Shown here piece by piece: positions 48,950 through 57,261 of a stretch of DNA of 64,000 nt; positions within the stretch are counted from its first letter, which is position 1; every line of letters begins with the position of its first letter. The stretch is from Halorientalis marina. GTDB lineage: Archaea; Halobacteriota; Halobacteria; Halobacteriales; Haloarculaceae. The stretch spans positions 2,356,001 through 2,420,000 of the forward strand of contig NZ_CP095487.1 of assembly GCF_023028345.1 (NCBI RefSeq), written 5' to 3'. The notes beneath the pieces are model-generated. The model made no database searches and was not told where the DNA came from. It saw only the letters and a program-made list of their open reading frames with translations. The position numbers and the translations under genes are program-made.

Positions 48950-49510
48950 ATGTCTACTGACAACGGGAGTGAGGAGCACGAGGAGTCGAGTGAGGTGGAA
49001 ATTGCCGAGGACGACGAGGGCGTCCGAGACCGCCTCGGCGAGGAGGCCGACCGCGCGGTCGAGCGGTTCGACGAGAGCATCGTCGACCTCTTGTCCTGGA
49101 TTCTCGACACGGAAACGCGAGCGCGAATCTACGTCTATCTGCGACAGAACCCCCACAGCACGAGCGACGAGATCGCCGAGGGGACGGGGCTGTACCCGAG
49201 CACCGTCCGCGAGGCGCTGGCGGAACTCCACGAGGAGGAGAAAGTCGAGCGTCGGAAACGGCAAAGCGGGGGCGCGGGCAACAACCCGTACGAGTACACG
49301 GCGATCGCGCCGAGCGACCTCGTCTCCGGAATCGCCGGCGACGTGCAGTCCGAGCTCAACACCGTCTTCAACCTCGACGACCACCTCAACGGCGAGAACG
49401 GGGACGACGAGGGCGAGGGCGAAGAGGCGGCGACCGCAGCGGACCACGAGCCCGTGACGATCACGGTCGACGAGGAATCCACCGACGGGGAGCCGTCCGA
49501 CGAGGAGTGA
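48950..49510 (+). CDS. Winged-helix DNA-binding protein downstream of gshA
   Basis: Protein of 186 residues. After an acidic N-terminus (about 1-38) the winged helix runs at about 45-112: LLSWILDTETRARIYVYLRQ, the recognition-helix area STSDEIAEGTGLYPSTVREA and the wing RRKRQSGGAGNNPYEY. The C-terminal ~50 residues are acidic and disordered. A TTTTTAC box (48908-48914) lies ahead of it. It might sense thiol state, given its neighbour gshA, but it has no cysteine. Specific target unknown. Confidence 0.85.
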   Translation: MSTDNGSEEHEESSEVEIAEDDEGVRDRLGEEADRAVERFDESIVDLLSWILDTETRARIYVYLRQNPHSTSDEIAEGTGLYPSTVREALAELHEEEKVERRKRQSGGAGNNPYEYTAIAPSDLVSGIAGDVQSELNTVFNLDDHLNGENGDDEGEGEEAATAADHEPVTITVDEESTDGEPSDEE

Positions 49511-49561
49511 CCGGCCGTCCGTCGAGGGCCCGCCTCGTCTCTCCCCCGAGCACGTCCCCAC

Positions 49562-50485
49562 TTACCGCTTGAGGCGCGCGACCGCGTCCTCGTCGCGCCC
49601 CTCGATCTCGACCAGGCCGTCGTCCGCGAGGTCGGCGAGCAGTCCCCGGAGCCACTCGCGCCCGTACTCGCCGTCGGGGACGTAGTCGACGCGGACTTTC
49701 GGCCCGAGTTCGTCCAGTCGGAGTCCGTCACGGTCCGAGAGCGCGTCGACGACGCGGCCGCGCATCTGTCGCCGACTCCCCTCGAAGGCGGGCTGGGTCG
49801 GCACGTCCGGGGCGGTGAAATCCCCCGTCTCGTAGGCCCGACACCACCGCCGCCAGGGACAGCCCGCCTCGTCGCAGGCCGGCGTCTTCTCGCAGGCTAC
49901 CCCGCCGAGTTCCATGATGGCGTTGTTCCAGACGCGGGACCGGCCCTCGGGCATGAGTGTCGCGGCGGCACGCTCGAAGGCAGCGTCGTCGTCGGGCACG
50001 CCGAAGGCGCGGTGGAGGACGCGTTTGACGTTCGTATCCACCACGGCGTCGCCGTTATTGAACGCGAAGGAGGCGACGGCGTTTGCGGTGTAGGGGCCGA
50101 CGCCCATCAACTCCGACAGTCCCTCGGGGTCGCGGGGGAACGTGCCGTCGAACTCCCCCTGGACCTGCCGGGCGGCCTCGTGGAGGTACTTCGCGCGGTT
50201 GTTGTACCCGAGGCTGTGGCTCGTCCAGAACCCGACCACGTCGGCACGGTCGGCGGCGGCGAGATCGGCGGCCGTCGGCCACCGGTCGAGGAAGGCTTCC
50301 CAGGCCTCGACGACACGCCCGAGCTGGGTCTGCTGGCTCATGACCTCCGAGACCAGAATCTCGTAGGGGTCGTCGGTCTCCCGCCACGGGAACGCGCGGT
50401 GGTCGTCCTCGTACCACTCGACCAGCGCCTCCCGGACGGCATCGATGTCGACTGCGGCGAACGGGTCGGCCCCCTCGTCGGTCAT
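49562..50485 (-). CDS. mutY: A/G-specific adenine glycosylase MutY
   Basis: DNA repair glycosylase of 307 residues that removes A mispaired with 8-oxoG. The catalytic Glu lies in SEVMSQQTQLGRV; the helix-hairpin-helix is LMGVGPYTANAVASFAF and the catalytic Asp is in AVVDTNVKRVL. The iron-sulfur region is ACEKTPACDEAGCPWRRWC, four cysteines spaced C-x5-C-x4-C-x5-C instead of the usual C-x6-C-x2-C-x5-C. The C-terminal part is a winged-helix-like domain, not the bacterial NUDIX-like domain. ATG 50485 is preferred; the frame to 50605 has no similarity. Confidence 0.93.
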   Translation of the reverse strand: MTDEGADPFAAVDIDAVREALVEWYEDDHRAFPWRETDDPYEILVSEVMSQQTQLGRVVEAWEAFLDRWPTAADLAAADRADVVGFWTSHSLGYNNRAKYLHEAARQVQGEFDGTFPRDPEGLSELMGVGPYTANAVASFAFNNGDAVVDTNVKRVLHRAFGVPDDDAAFERAAATLMPEGRSRVWNNAIMELGGVACEKTPACDEAGCPWRRWCRAYETGDFTAPDVPTQPAFEGSRRQMRGRVVDALSDRDGLRLDELGPKVRVDYVPDGEYGREWLRGLLADLADDGLVEIEGRDEDAVARLKR

Positions 50486-50594
50486 CGGCCCACGGTAGGG
50501 ACGACCGTCGCTTGTGGATGACGGTTCCGGTCGCCTGTGACAACCGAGTTGTACTATCCGATGGTTTTTCACGCTGGCGCGTCCACGGCAACGT

Positions 50595-51260
50595 ATGGCG
50601 TTCACCGACGACCTCCGGGAGACCGCCGATCCGGTCTGGGAGGCGATTCACGACCACCCGATGGTTCGGGGCATCGGCGACGGGACGCTGGACGAGGAGC
50701 CGTTCCGCTACTGGGTGCGACAGGACTACGTGTATCTCGTCGAGTACGGGCGCGTGTTCGCTCACGGCGCGGCGAAAGCGCCGACGCTGGAGCGGATCGG
50801 CACGTTCGCGGAGTTGCTCGACGAGACCATCAACACCGAGATGGACCTCCACCGGTCGTACGCCGCCGACTTCGGCATCAGCGAGGAAGCGCTGGAGGCG
50901 ACGGAGCCGTCGCCGACGACGCGAGCCTACACCGACTTCCTCGTGCGCGTCGCCGCGACTGGGACGTTCGGCGACCTCGTCGCCGCTCTGCTCCCCTGTA
51001 TGTGGGGCTTCAACGAGACCGGGAACCGGCTGGCGGAGCAGGGTCTCCCGGACCACGACGGGTACGCCGACTGGATCGAGATGTACTCGAGCGAGGATTT
51101 CACCGACCTGGCGGCGTGGTGCCGGGACCTCATGGACGACCTGGCGGCCGACGCCTCCACCGCCGAGCGCGACCGCTACGAGCGGCTGTTCGTCACCTCC
51201 TCGCGGTACGAGTACATGTTCTGGGACGCGGCCTGGCGACAGGAGGTGTGGCCGGTATGA
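50595..51260 (+). CDS. tenA: TenA-family protein (Cys type)
   Basis: Protein of 221 residues of the TenA/thiaminase II family, which salvages the thiamin pyrimidine by hydrolysing its aminopyrimidine derivatives. Active-site features are RQDYVYLVEY near residue 37 (Asp and Tyr of the pocket), the nucleophile Cys in LLPCMWGFNETG, and the C-terminal Glu in SSRYEYMFWD. The start of the next gene overlaps its stop by 4 bp. Other thiamin genes are not in the window. Confidence 0.88.
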   Translation: MAFTDDLRETADPVWEAIHDHPMVRGIGDGTLDEEPFRYWVRQDYVYLVEYGRVFAHGAAKAPTLERIGTFAELLDETINTEMDLHRSYAADFGISEEALEATEPSPTTRAYTDFLVRVAATGTFGDLVAALLPCMWGFNETGNRLAEQGLPDHDGYADWIEMYSSEDFTDLAAWCRDLMDDLAADASTAERDRYERLFVTSSRYEYMFWDAAWRQEVWPV

Positions 51261-51937
51261 GCGCCGACACCTTCGAGGCGGCCGAGCACGCGCGGTTCAC
51301 GGGATGGCTCCGGGAGCGCAGCGAGCCGGACTGGACCGCCGCGACCGAACACGACTTCACCGACCGGCTCGCGGCCGGCACCCTGAGCGAGGACGCCTTC
51401 GCCACGTATCTGGTGCAGGACATCCAGTTCGTCGAGGCCCTGACGAGCGTGATCGGCCACGCCGCGGGGCAGGCCCACTCGACGGACGCGGCCGTCACGC
51501 TCGCGGAGTTCCTGACGCTCGTCGGGACCGACGAGACCGACTACTTCGAGCGGGCCTTCGACGCGCTGGACGTGCCCGCGGCCGAGCGGACCGACCCGGA
51601 CCGCTGGCCGGTCACGGAGCAGTTCGCGGACCTCCTCGGTCGAGCGGCCCGCGAAGGTGGGTACGCCGAGACGCTGTCGGTGCTGGTGCCCGTCGAGTGG
51701 GTGTACCTGGAGTGGGGCGAGCGCGCGGCCGACGGGGACCGACCGGACGCGTTCTACTTCGACGAGTGGATCGACCTCCACGCCGGCGAGGGGTTCCGCG
51801 AGACCGTCGCCTTCCTCCGGGAGGAACTGGACGCCGTCGGGCCGGACCTGTCCCCGCGCCGCCAGGCCCGCGTCGCCCGGCACTTCGAGCGCGCGGTCGA
51901 ACTGGAGGTCGCGTTCTTCGACGCCGCCGCCGAGTAG
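51257..51937 (+). CDS. TenA-family paralogue lacking the active-site Cys
   Basis: Second TenA-like protein, 226 residues. The pocket Asp is present (YLVQDIQFVEAL) and the final Glu too (ELEVAFFDAA), but the Cys position is Val in LVPVEWVYLEWG, as in Cys-less TenA_E-type proteins. It is translationally coupled to the Cys-type gene, suggesting a heteromeric or sequential role. It could act on a different pyrimidine or thiamin breakdown product; the reaction is unknown. Confidence 0.85.
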   Translation: MSADTFEAAEHARFTGWLRERSEPDWTAATEHDFTDRLAAGTLSEDAFATYLVQDIQFVEALTSVIGHAAGQAHSTDAAVTLAEFLTLVGTDETDYFERAFDALDVPAAERTDPDRWPVTEQFADLLGRAAREGGYAETLSVLVPVEWVYLEWGERAADGDRPDAFYFDEWIDLHAGEGFRETVAFLREELDAVGPDLSPRRQARVARHFERAVELEVAFFDAAAE

Positions 51938-51987
51938 GCCGGCGACGAGGCGAAAGTCGTTTTCGGGACGCGCCCGTCCGGACGAGC

Positions 51988-52317
51988 ATGAGCCTGGAGA
52001 CCCTCGAAGACGACCTCGGCGAGACGTTCGACGACCTGGACGGGTCACTCGCCGTCGACCTCGACCGGGAGACGCGCAACGAACTCGCCATGCTGTCGAC
52101 GGTGCTGGAGCCGGACGACCCGGACGAACTCGTCCGCCGCGGCATCCACATGCTCTTCCAGACGGCCGTCGAGACCGGCAACCTCGATTTCCACCTCCGG
52201 AGCCAGTACGACGTGACCTACGACGAGTATCTGTCGGGCATGACCTTCGACGAGATGACCGGCGGGGGGCAGTTCCCACAGCAACAACAAAACGACGACC
52301 GCCGGTACCAGTTCTAG
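51988..52317 (+). CDS. Conserved haloarchaeal small protein with Gln-rich tail
   Basis: Soluble protein of 109 residues, MSLETLEDDLGETFDDLDGS at the start, Asp/Glu-rich helices (about 1-70) and a flexible end GGQFPQQQQNDDRRYQF. No domain recognised. It starts 50 bp after the TenA pair and overlaps the convergent MgtC/DUF4010 frame by 4 bp. An evident promoter is lacking, so it may be read with the TenA genes. Confidence 0.65.
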   Translation: MSLETLEDDLGETFDDLDGSLAVDLDRETRNELAMLSTVLEPDDPDELVRRGIHMLFQTAVETGNLDFHLRSQYDVTYDEYLSGMTFDEMTGGGQFPQQQQNDDRRYQF

Positions 52318-53579
52318 GCGAGCAGGAGAAGCGTGACGACCGTCGAGCCTGCCAGCAGCGCGCCGCTCCAGAGTGCGACGCGCGTAGCGAACGTCCGGTT
52401 CGGGCTGGCAACCGTGAGCCCCGCTTTCACGACGATGCTCGCGCCGGTCGCGAGCAACACGGCGAGGACGGCCTCCGCCGACGCGATATCGCCGGCCCGG
52501 TAGAGCAGGACCGCGGAGGTGGTCGCGCCGGCGCGGGAGACGAGGCCGGAGAGCGCGGCCGTCGCGTAGAACCCGGCGGTGCCAAGGGCCTGCTGTGCGA
52601 GACTCCCGGCGACGACGACCAGCAGGAACACGCCACCGAAGGTCAGCGCCCGCCGCAGGGAGAAGGGGCTGGCGAGGTTCATGTCGACAGTTTCCGACCA
52701 GTCGGCGGTGGCGGCGGCGACGAGGACGCTCCCGAGGATGACCGCGCCGAGCGGGACGACCGCCCCGACCAGAAGGCCGGTCCGGAACGTGAACACGAGC
52801 GCGATGACGAGGTTCCGGAGCGCCATCGCGGCGTCCGCGAGCAGGACCGCGGCGACCGCGTAGCTGGTCGCGGACGGGCGCTGACGGACGTGATCGAGCA
52901 TCGTCCCGACGACGGCCGTCGAGGAAGCGAGGCCACCGAAAAACCCCGTGACAGCGATGCCGCGACCGCCGTAGGTCTGGACGATAGCGTAGTTGACGAT
53001 GCCGATGCCGGCGACCGTCACCACCAGCAACCAGACGACCCGGGGTTCCAGCTAAACGGTACCGGCTGCGGCGCCCGCGGTGACAGACCCGGCGGGCAAG
53101 AGCGGGTAGATCACGAACGCGAGGATGGCGAACTCGCTTGCCGACCGGAGCTCCGCCCGCGTGAGCCCGCCGGCGAAGTCGTGGAGTTCCCGTTTGAGGA
53201 CCAACAACAACGAGGACCCGACGGTGACCGTGACGCCTTCCAGAATCAGGCCGGCGGCCACGAGCGCCCCGACACCGTAGGCGACGAGCATCGAGATGGA
53301 CGTGGTGAGCGACAGCCCTCCCTCCTGCAGGACCCCCTCGATAGCCAACAGTGTTCCCTGGACGACGACCAGAAGCGCCCCGACGACGAGCAGGGCCTCG
53401 TTCCCGATGACGGTAAACACCGCGCCGGCGAGCGAGATCAGGGAGAACGTCCTGATACCCGCGGACTTCTGTGACCACTCCCGTTCGAGCCCCAAAAAGA
53501 GCCCCAGCGCGCCGGCGAGTACGAGCCGTGTCACTGCCGCGTCGAGCGATCCGGGGACCGTCGCCGCGGCCGGATCCAT
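52314..53579 (-). pseudogene. MgtC/SapB-DUF4010 membrane protein interrupted by in-frame TAG
   Basis: One reading frame on the minus strand codes for an MgtC/SapB N-terminal domain (53052-53579, start DPAAATVPGSLDAAVTRL, motif LGLFLGLEREWSQKSAGIRT) and continues in the same frame into the DUF4010 membrane domain (52314-53051). They are split only by a TAG at 53052-53054, read as ...AAAGTV-stop-LEPRVVWLLVV.... All surrounding residues stay family-like, with no frameshift. Together they would make about 420 residues with about 12 membrane helices. It may be a recent pseudogene, a sequencing error, a split two-piece transporter, or a gene read through the stop. Upstream TATA-like TTTATATTG lies at about 53601-53609. 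Confidence 0.7.
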
Positions 53580-53757
53580 CCTATATAGTACTTTATAGAG
53601 CAATATAAATAATTCGGGCGCACCCGTACTCGGCCGCGAGAGGCGAATTGACGGCAGTTCTGGTATGTGATTCGGAATCGTCGACGCGGCAGACGGCTCC
53701 GGAAGCGTCAGCCGGCACCCCGGAGTCTTAATATGGGGGCGTTTACATTGTGGTGAC

Positions 53758-54972
53758 ATGTCTCGGCCTGAGATCGACCGCGTCCGCGCCGCGTGGTGGG
53801 CGACGGCGGCCGTGTTGTTCGCGGTCGTGGGTTTCGTCGTCTACTCGTTCATCGGGACCTTCGTGTTCGGAATCTTCATTTACTACGCCACGCGCCCGGC
53901 GTTCAATCGTATTTACCGTCGACTCCCGAAACGAACCATCGTCGGGCGTGACCCGCGCCGGACGATCGCCGCGCTACTCGCCCTGCTGGTCCTGGCGGTG
54001 CCGGCCATCGCCCTCCTGGGGTACACCGTCGCCATCGCGTTACAGGAGGCCGCGAACCTCCAGCAGGTCGACCTGGGGCCGCTCGAAGGCCTCATCACCC
54101 CGTACGTGAACATCTCGGAGATCGTCGAAAACCCCGCGGAGATCCTCAAGCAAAACGGCGGCGTCGAGGCGATCCAGCGCACCGGGACGGCAGCACTCGG
54201 GTATCTCGGCATTCTCGGCACCGGCCTCCTGCACCTGTTCGTCATGTTCGCGCTCGCGTTCTACCTCCTCCGGGACGGCCCGAAGTTCTCGCGGTGGGCG
54301 CTCCGCTACGGCGACGAACAGGGCGTTCTGCGGTCCTACGCGCGCGCCGTGGACGCCGACTTCAGGAGCATCTTCTTCGGAAACATCCTCAACGCCATCA
54401 TCACCGGTGCTATCGGTTCGATCTCCTACAGCCTGCTGAATCTGACCGCGCCAGCCGGGCTGGCGATCCCGTATCCCGCGCTCACGGGACTGCTCGCCGG
54501 GGCCGCGAGCCTGATCCCGGTCGTCGGTATGAAACTGGTGTACGTCCCGGTCCTGGGATATCTCGGGTTCAAGGCCGCGCTCAGCGGGACGGGGTTCTCC
54601 TTCGTCTTTCTCTTTTTCGTCGTGTCGTTCGTCATCGTCGACTCGGTGCCGGACTTCTTCCTCCGACCGTACGTCTCGGGCCGGAACCTCCACGTCGGGA
54701 TGGTGATGTTCGCCTACATCCTCGGTCCCCTGCTGTTTGGCTGGTACGGCATCTTCCTCGGCCCAATGATCCTCGTGCTCGTCATGCACTTCGCCCGGAT
54801 TATCCTCCCGGAGCTGTTGACCAGAAATCAGGTCCGGCCCGTCGCGGTCGACCCGGGAACACTGATCGGCGAGAAAGCCCCGCCACCGCCCGACGACGGC
54901 GACGTTGCGGTGGGCGGGGGTGAGTCAGCCCCAGGCGGCCCGCCCGGAGAGGACACGACGCCCGAGGACTGA
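53758..54972 (+). CDS. AI-2E family transporter (PerM/YdiK type)
   Basis: Membrane protein of 404 residues of the UPF0118/AI-2 exporter family with about eight helices; the family's hallmark second half (GAIGSISYSLLNLTAPAGLA, then AGAASLIPVVGMKLVYVPVL and PDFFLRPYVSGRNLHVGMVM) is present. The C-terminus is an acidic tail. In archaea a role in AI-2 export is unproven; Na+/H+ antiport has been shown for some members. It is divergent from the MgtC frame; the 53580-53757 gap holds both promoters. Confidence 0.9.
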   Translation: MSRPEIDRVRAAWWATAAVLFAVVGFVVYSFIGTFVFGIFIYYATRPAFNRIYRRLPKRTIVGRDPRRTIAALLALLVLAVPAIALLGYTVAIALQEAANLQQVDLGPLEGLITPYVNISEIVENPAEILKQNGGVEAIQRTGTAALGYLGILGTGLLHLFVMFALAFYLLRDGPKFSRWALRYGDEQGVLRSYARAVDADFRSIFFGNILNAIITGAIGSISYSLLNLTAPAGLAIPYPALTGLLAGAASLIPVVGMKLVYVPVLGYLGFKAALSGTGFSFVFLFFVVSFVIVDSVPDFFLRPYVSGRNLHVGMVMFAYILGPLLFGWYGIFLGPMILVLVMHFARIILPELLTRNQVRPVAVDPGTLIGEKAPPPPDDGDVAVGGGESAPGGPPGEDTTPED

Positions 54973-54974
54973 CC

Positions 54975-55205
54975 TCACTCCAGTCGTTCGCCGTCCCGCG
55001 GGCAGTACTCGTAGGCCTCTTGCCGGGTGCGGAAGCCACAGGCGGGACACCGCCGGACCGAGCGGCTCTCGCGGTTCCTGAACAGGAAGGGGACGAACGG
55101 AAGAAAAACGAGAAAGACCGGGAACCCGAAGTACTGCCACACGGCGATACTGAGGCCGACACTGACGACGAGTCCCACCACCGCCGTCGCCAGCCGTGCG
55201 CGCAC
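54975..55205 (-). CDS. Small two-helix membrane protein with zinc ribbon
   Basis: Protein of 76 residues: two hydrophobic segments (about 4-24 and 26-44) followed by a zinc ribbon, CPACGFRTRQEAYEYCPRDG. The two CPxxG-like elements should bind one metal, facing the cytoplasm. It starts 2 bp after the PadR gene on the minus strand, so it is probably co-transcribed and may be the regulated partner of the PadR factor. Function unknown. Confidence 0.8.
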   Translation of the reverse strand: MRARLATAVVGLVVSVGLSIAVWQYFGFPVFLVFLPFVPFLFRNRESRSVRRCPACGFRTRQEAYEYCPRDGERLE

Positions 55206-55207
55206 CG

Positions 55208-55483
55208 TTACAGGTCGACGTACTGTTCTTCCCAGTCGCGGCGCGCCTCGATCTCACGACGACCCCGCCGGGTCAGACTGTAGAAGTTCGTCCGACGGTC
55301 ACGTTGCCCCTTCTCGACCAGCCCTTTGTCGACGAGCGTATCGAGGTTGGGGTAGAGTCGACCGTGGTGAATCTCCTTCTCGTAGTAGTCCTCCAGTTCC
55401 TCCTTGATCGCGAGCCCGTGTGGCTCGTCCCTCCCTGCGATGACATACAGCAAGTCCCGCTGGAACCCTGTCAGGTCGTACAT
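55208..55483 (-). CDS. PadR-family transcriptional regulator
   Basis: Winged-helix regulator of 91 residues: DLTGFQRDLLYVIAGRDEPH, the recognition helix area GRLYPNLDTLVDKGLVEKGQ and wing TNFYSLTRRGRRE are typical of the PadR family. It lacks a long dimerisation helix, so it is the short PadR-s1 kind. Upstream, ATAAATATAT (about 55518-55527) is a TATA box and between it and the ATG is the palindromic ATGTCTACAT, a candidate operator for autoregulation. It is followed by a zinc-ribbon membrane protein gene 2 bp downstream. Confidence 0.9.
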   Translation of the reverse strand: MYDLTGFQRDLLYVIAGRDEPHGLAIKEELEDYYEKEIHHGRLYPNLDTLVDKGLVEKGQRDRRTNFYSLTRRGRREIEARRDWEEQYVDL

Positions 55484-55488
55484 CGGTA

Positions 55489-55500
55489 ATGTCTACATGT
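55489..55500 (-). promoter_or_regulatory. Candidate PadR operator between TATA box and start
   Basis: ATGT-CT-ACAT (55489-55498) overlaps ACATGT (55495-55500), which is itself palindromic. PadR factors often bind ATGT/ACAT half-sites, though usually with wider spacing. It sits where a repressor would block transcription of the PadR gene. No binding data. Confidence 0.4.
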
Positions 55501-55716
55501 TAGTTACTGTCGGAATCTCATAAATATATCGACTTTCCACCCGTCCTCCGCCCCGATGGGCCGGATAGCCCCTCGATCCGGTCGTATCACCTGTTCAAGA
55601 ATGCGTCCCTAGATGTCGAACATGATTCAACAGCGTGCTGTCAATTCTGCGGCAGCGCGACGGGTGTGTCGCCGTGACAATCGTCCTTTATTACGTTCGG
55701 GTACCTGATTCAAGGT

Positions 55717-55995
55717 ATGCCCGAAGAAGTTCTCTTCGAGACCGAGCGGATGCAGAGCAGAAACGAGGTCGCGTCGTACCTCCGAACCGTCGCGGACAAA
55801 CTCGACGGGACGGAGTCGATCACGCTAAACGCCGGGAGCCAATCGGTGACGGTCGACCCCCCGTCGCAGGTGGAGTTCGAGGTGAAAGTGGAACGCGAGG
55901 GGCCGACCGACGGCACCGGCGAGCTCAGTATCGAGTTCGAGCTCGAGTGGGACGAAAACGCGAGCGGCGAGGTCGGTTCGCTCTCCATCGAGTAG
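55717..55995 (+). CDS. Amphi-Trp domain protein
   Basis: Protein of 92 residues of the haloarchaeal amphi-Trp family: an N-terminal helix (EVLFETERMQSRNEVASYLR), an amphipathic beta-rich middle (SQSVTVDPPSQVEFEVKVER) and the C-terminal LSIEFELEWDE with the conserved Trp. Function of the family is not established. TTTATTACG (55687-55695) lies about 25 bp upstream. Two strong inverted repeats follow the gene. Confidence 0.85.
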   Translation: MPEEVLFETERMQSRNEVASYLRTVADKLDGTESITLNAGSQSVTVDPPSQVEFEVKVEREGPTDGTGELSIEFELEWDENASGEVGSLSIE

Positions 55996-56023
55996 TCACT
56001 CAGTATCGTTGTTTCCGAATGGA

Positions 56024-56115
56024 AAGCAGATCACGCGGGGTGAAAATACCCGCGTGATCGCTTGCCGCCCTGAATTGGTCCCCGCTGACGCTTCGGCCCT
56101 CCAAGCGAAGCGTCA
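56024..56115. repeat. Pair of long perfect inverted repeats
   Basis: Hairpin 1: 56029-56039 (GATCACGCGGG) pairs with 56049-56059, extended outward by AAGC (56024-56027) with GCTT (56060-56063) across one bulged A, about 15 bp in all. Hairpin 2: 56086-56095 (TGACGCTTCG) pairs with 56106-56115, 10 bp perfect, loop of 10 nt. They stand 22 nt apart in a non-coding gap after the amphi-Trp gene. They could end transcription, or be the remains of a small mobile element or REP-like unit. Confidence 0.7.
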
Positions 56116-56254
56116 CCTGAAACAAGCAGCCAGGATTACTTAAACTTACCGGCACCGCCAACACTGTCTGGCGATTCGAGATTCGTGGATGAACGCTCAC
56201 TGCTGAGCGGAAATAGGTAGGAGTAATCGAATTACGGCCGATACTGCTGGACGA

Positions 56255-56401
56255 TCAGATGTATTCCTCTTCGAGGGCCCACCCCAGCGCCCGCTTGTAG
56301 TACGTGAACATCTGTCTGACACCCTGGTGGTTCATATTCTCGTCGTCGAGTTGCTCTTTCAGGAACTCGTACTGCTCGCGGATTTCCTCTTCGTCTCGCA
56401 T
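56255..56401 (-). CDS. 48-residue conserved small protein
   Basis: Short gene, MRDEEEIREQYEFLKEQLDD at the start, then a helical, aromatic C-terminus MFTYYKRALGWALEEEYI. Highly charged, no cysteine, no membrane helix; probably two helices. The composition is typical of haloarchaeal small conserved proteins. AAAATAC (about 56431-56437) lies about 33 bp upstream of the ATG on the minus strand, a leaderless layout. Function unknown. Confidence 0.7.
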   Translation of the reverse strand: MRDEEEIREQYEFLKEQLDDENMNHQGVRQMFTYYKRALGWALEEEYI

Positions 56402-56487
56402 AGGTACACGTTAGGAGATGTGCGGGAAGTATTTTGACACTCGACTCGGTGCGGACGAGTTTAGTCCGCGGAGCCGGTACCCGGTGT

Positions 56488-57201
56488 ATGAAGATTCGCG
56501 GGGACCGCGAGTGCAAGGCGTGTGGAACCCGGTGGTCCTACTACGACACCGGGAGTGTCGCCTGTCCGGAGTGTGGGAGCCTCCAGAGCATCGGCGTCGA
56601 CGACCGGAAAGAACACACGACAGCACCGATCGAGCTCGATCTCACGTGCATCAGGTCGCGGGTCGGCGACGAACCGCTGTGGGAACTGGCCGACGAGGCG
56701 GCGACGGTCGCCGGGGAGTACGTCCGCCGACAGGGGTTCATCGACGCGGGCGACCTGCAACCGCTCGACGAGACGTACCTCGCGGCGACCGAACTCAGAC
56801 ACGCCGCCCGTTTGTTCGACCAGTCGCTGCGAGCGGACAGCGACGAGGAGTACTACCTACTGAGCCTACTGCGCGGTGCCGACCAGGGCGACCGTCCGTC
56901 GGTCGAGGAAGTCCCGGAGTCGGTGCGGACGGCGCGCGGACTCGCCTACGCCCGCGCAGTGGACGACTACTGCCGTGATCTGCGGACCGCGTTCGAGGGC
57001 GACCCTGATCCAGCGGTTGCCGACCTTCTCTCGATGCTCGGCGAACACCGCAAGCGGATACAGGCTCTCGACGGTGACGTCCCGGTATCAGACGCCGAGG
57101 CACTCGTCAAGACGGCCAGGGCACTCGGGCGCGGCGTAATCGACGACGACGAGAATGCGTTGGCGGAGGCGCGGGCTATGCTCGATGGCCTCGGCCCCTG
57201 A
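56488..57201 (+). CDS. Zinc-ribbon protein with helical body, unknown function
   Basis: Protein of 237 residues. The N-terminus is a zinc ribbon, ECKACGTRWSYYDTGSVACPECGS (two CxxCG pairs), followed by an acidic helical body with YLLSLLRGADQGDRPSVEEV and repeated ARxL helices that I cannot assign to a known fold. ATG 56488 is preferred, with TTTAGTC about 28 bp upstream. Possibly an adaptor or RNA-associated factor. Confidence 0.8.
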   Translation: MKIRGDRECKACGTRWSYYDTGSVACPECGSLQSIGVDDRKEHTTAPIELDLTCIRSRVGDEPLWELADEAATVAGEYVRRQGFIDAGDLQPLDETYLAATELRHAARLFDQSLRADSDEEYYLLSLLRGADQGDRPSVEEVPESVRTARGLAYARAVDDYCRDLRTAFEGDPDPAVADLLSMLGEHRKRIQALDGDVPVSDAEALVKTARALGRGVIDDDENALAEARAMLDGLGP

Positions 57202-57261
57202 CGGGCCACGGACCGCCAGCGATTCGGCAGTTTCTCCCGTCGCCTGGAAGACGTGTCCTGC

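Noticed and set aside
53052..53054. Pyrrolysine decoding of the amber codon
   Set aside because: No pyl genes or PYLIS-like context are visible and haloarchaea are not known for it; recent mutation is simpler.
56000..56200. Remnant of an IS200/IS605-type transposase gene
   Set aside because: None of the frames gave recognisable TnpA or TnpB sequence; only the hairpins remain as evidence.
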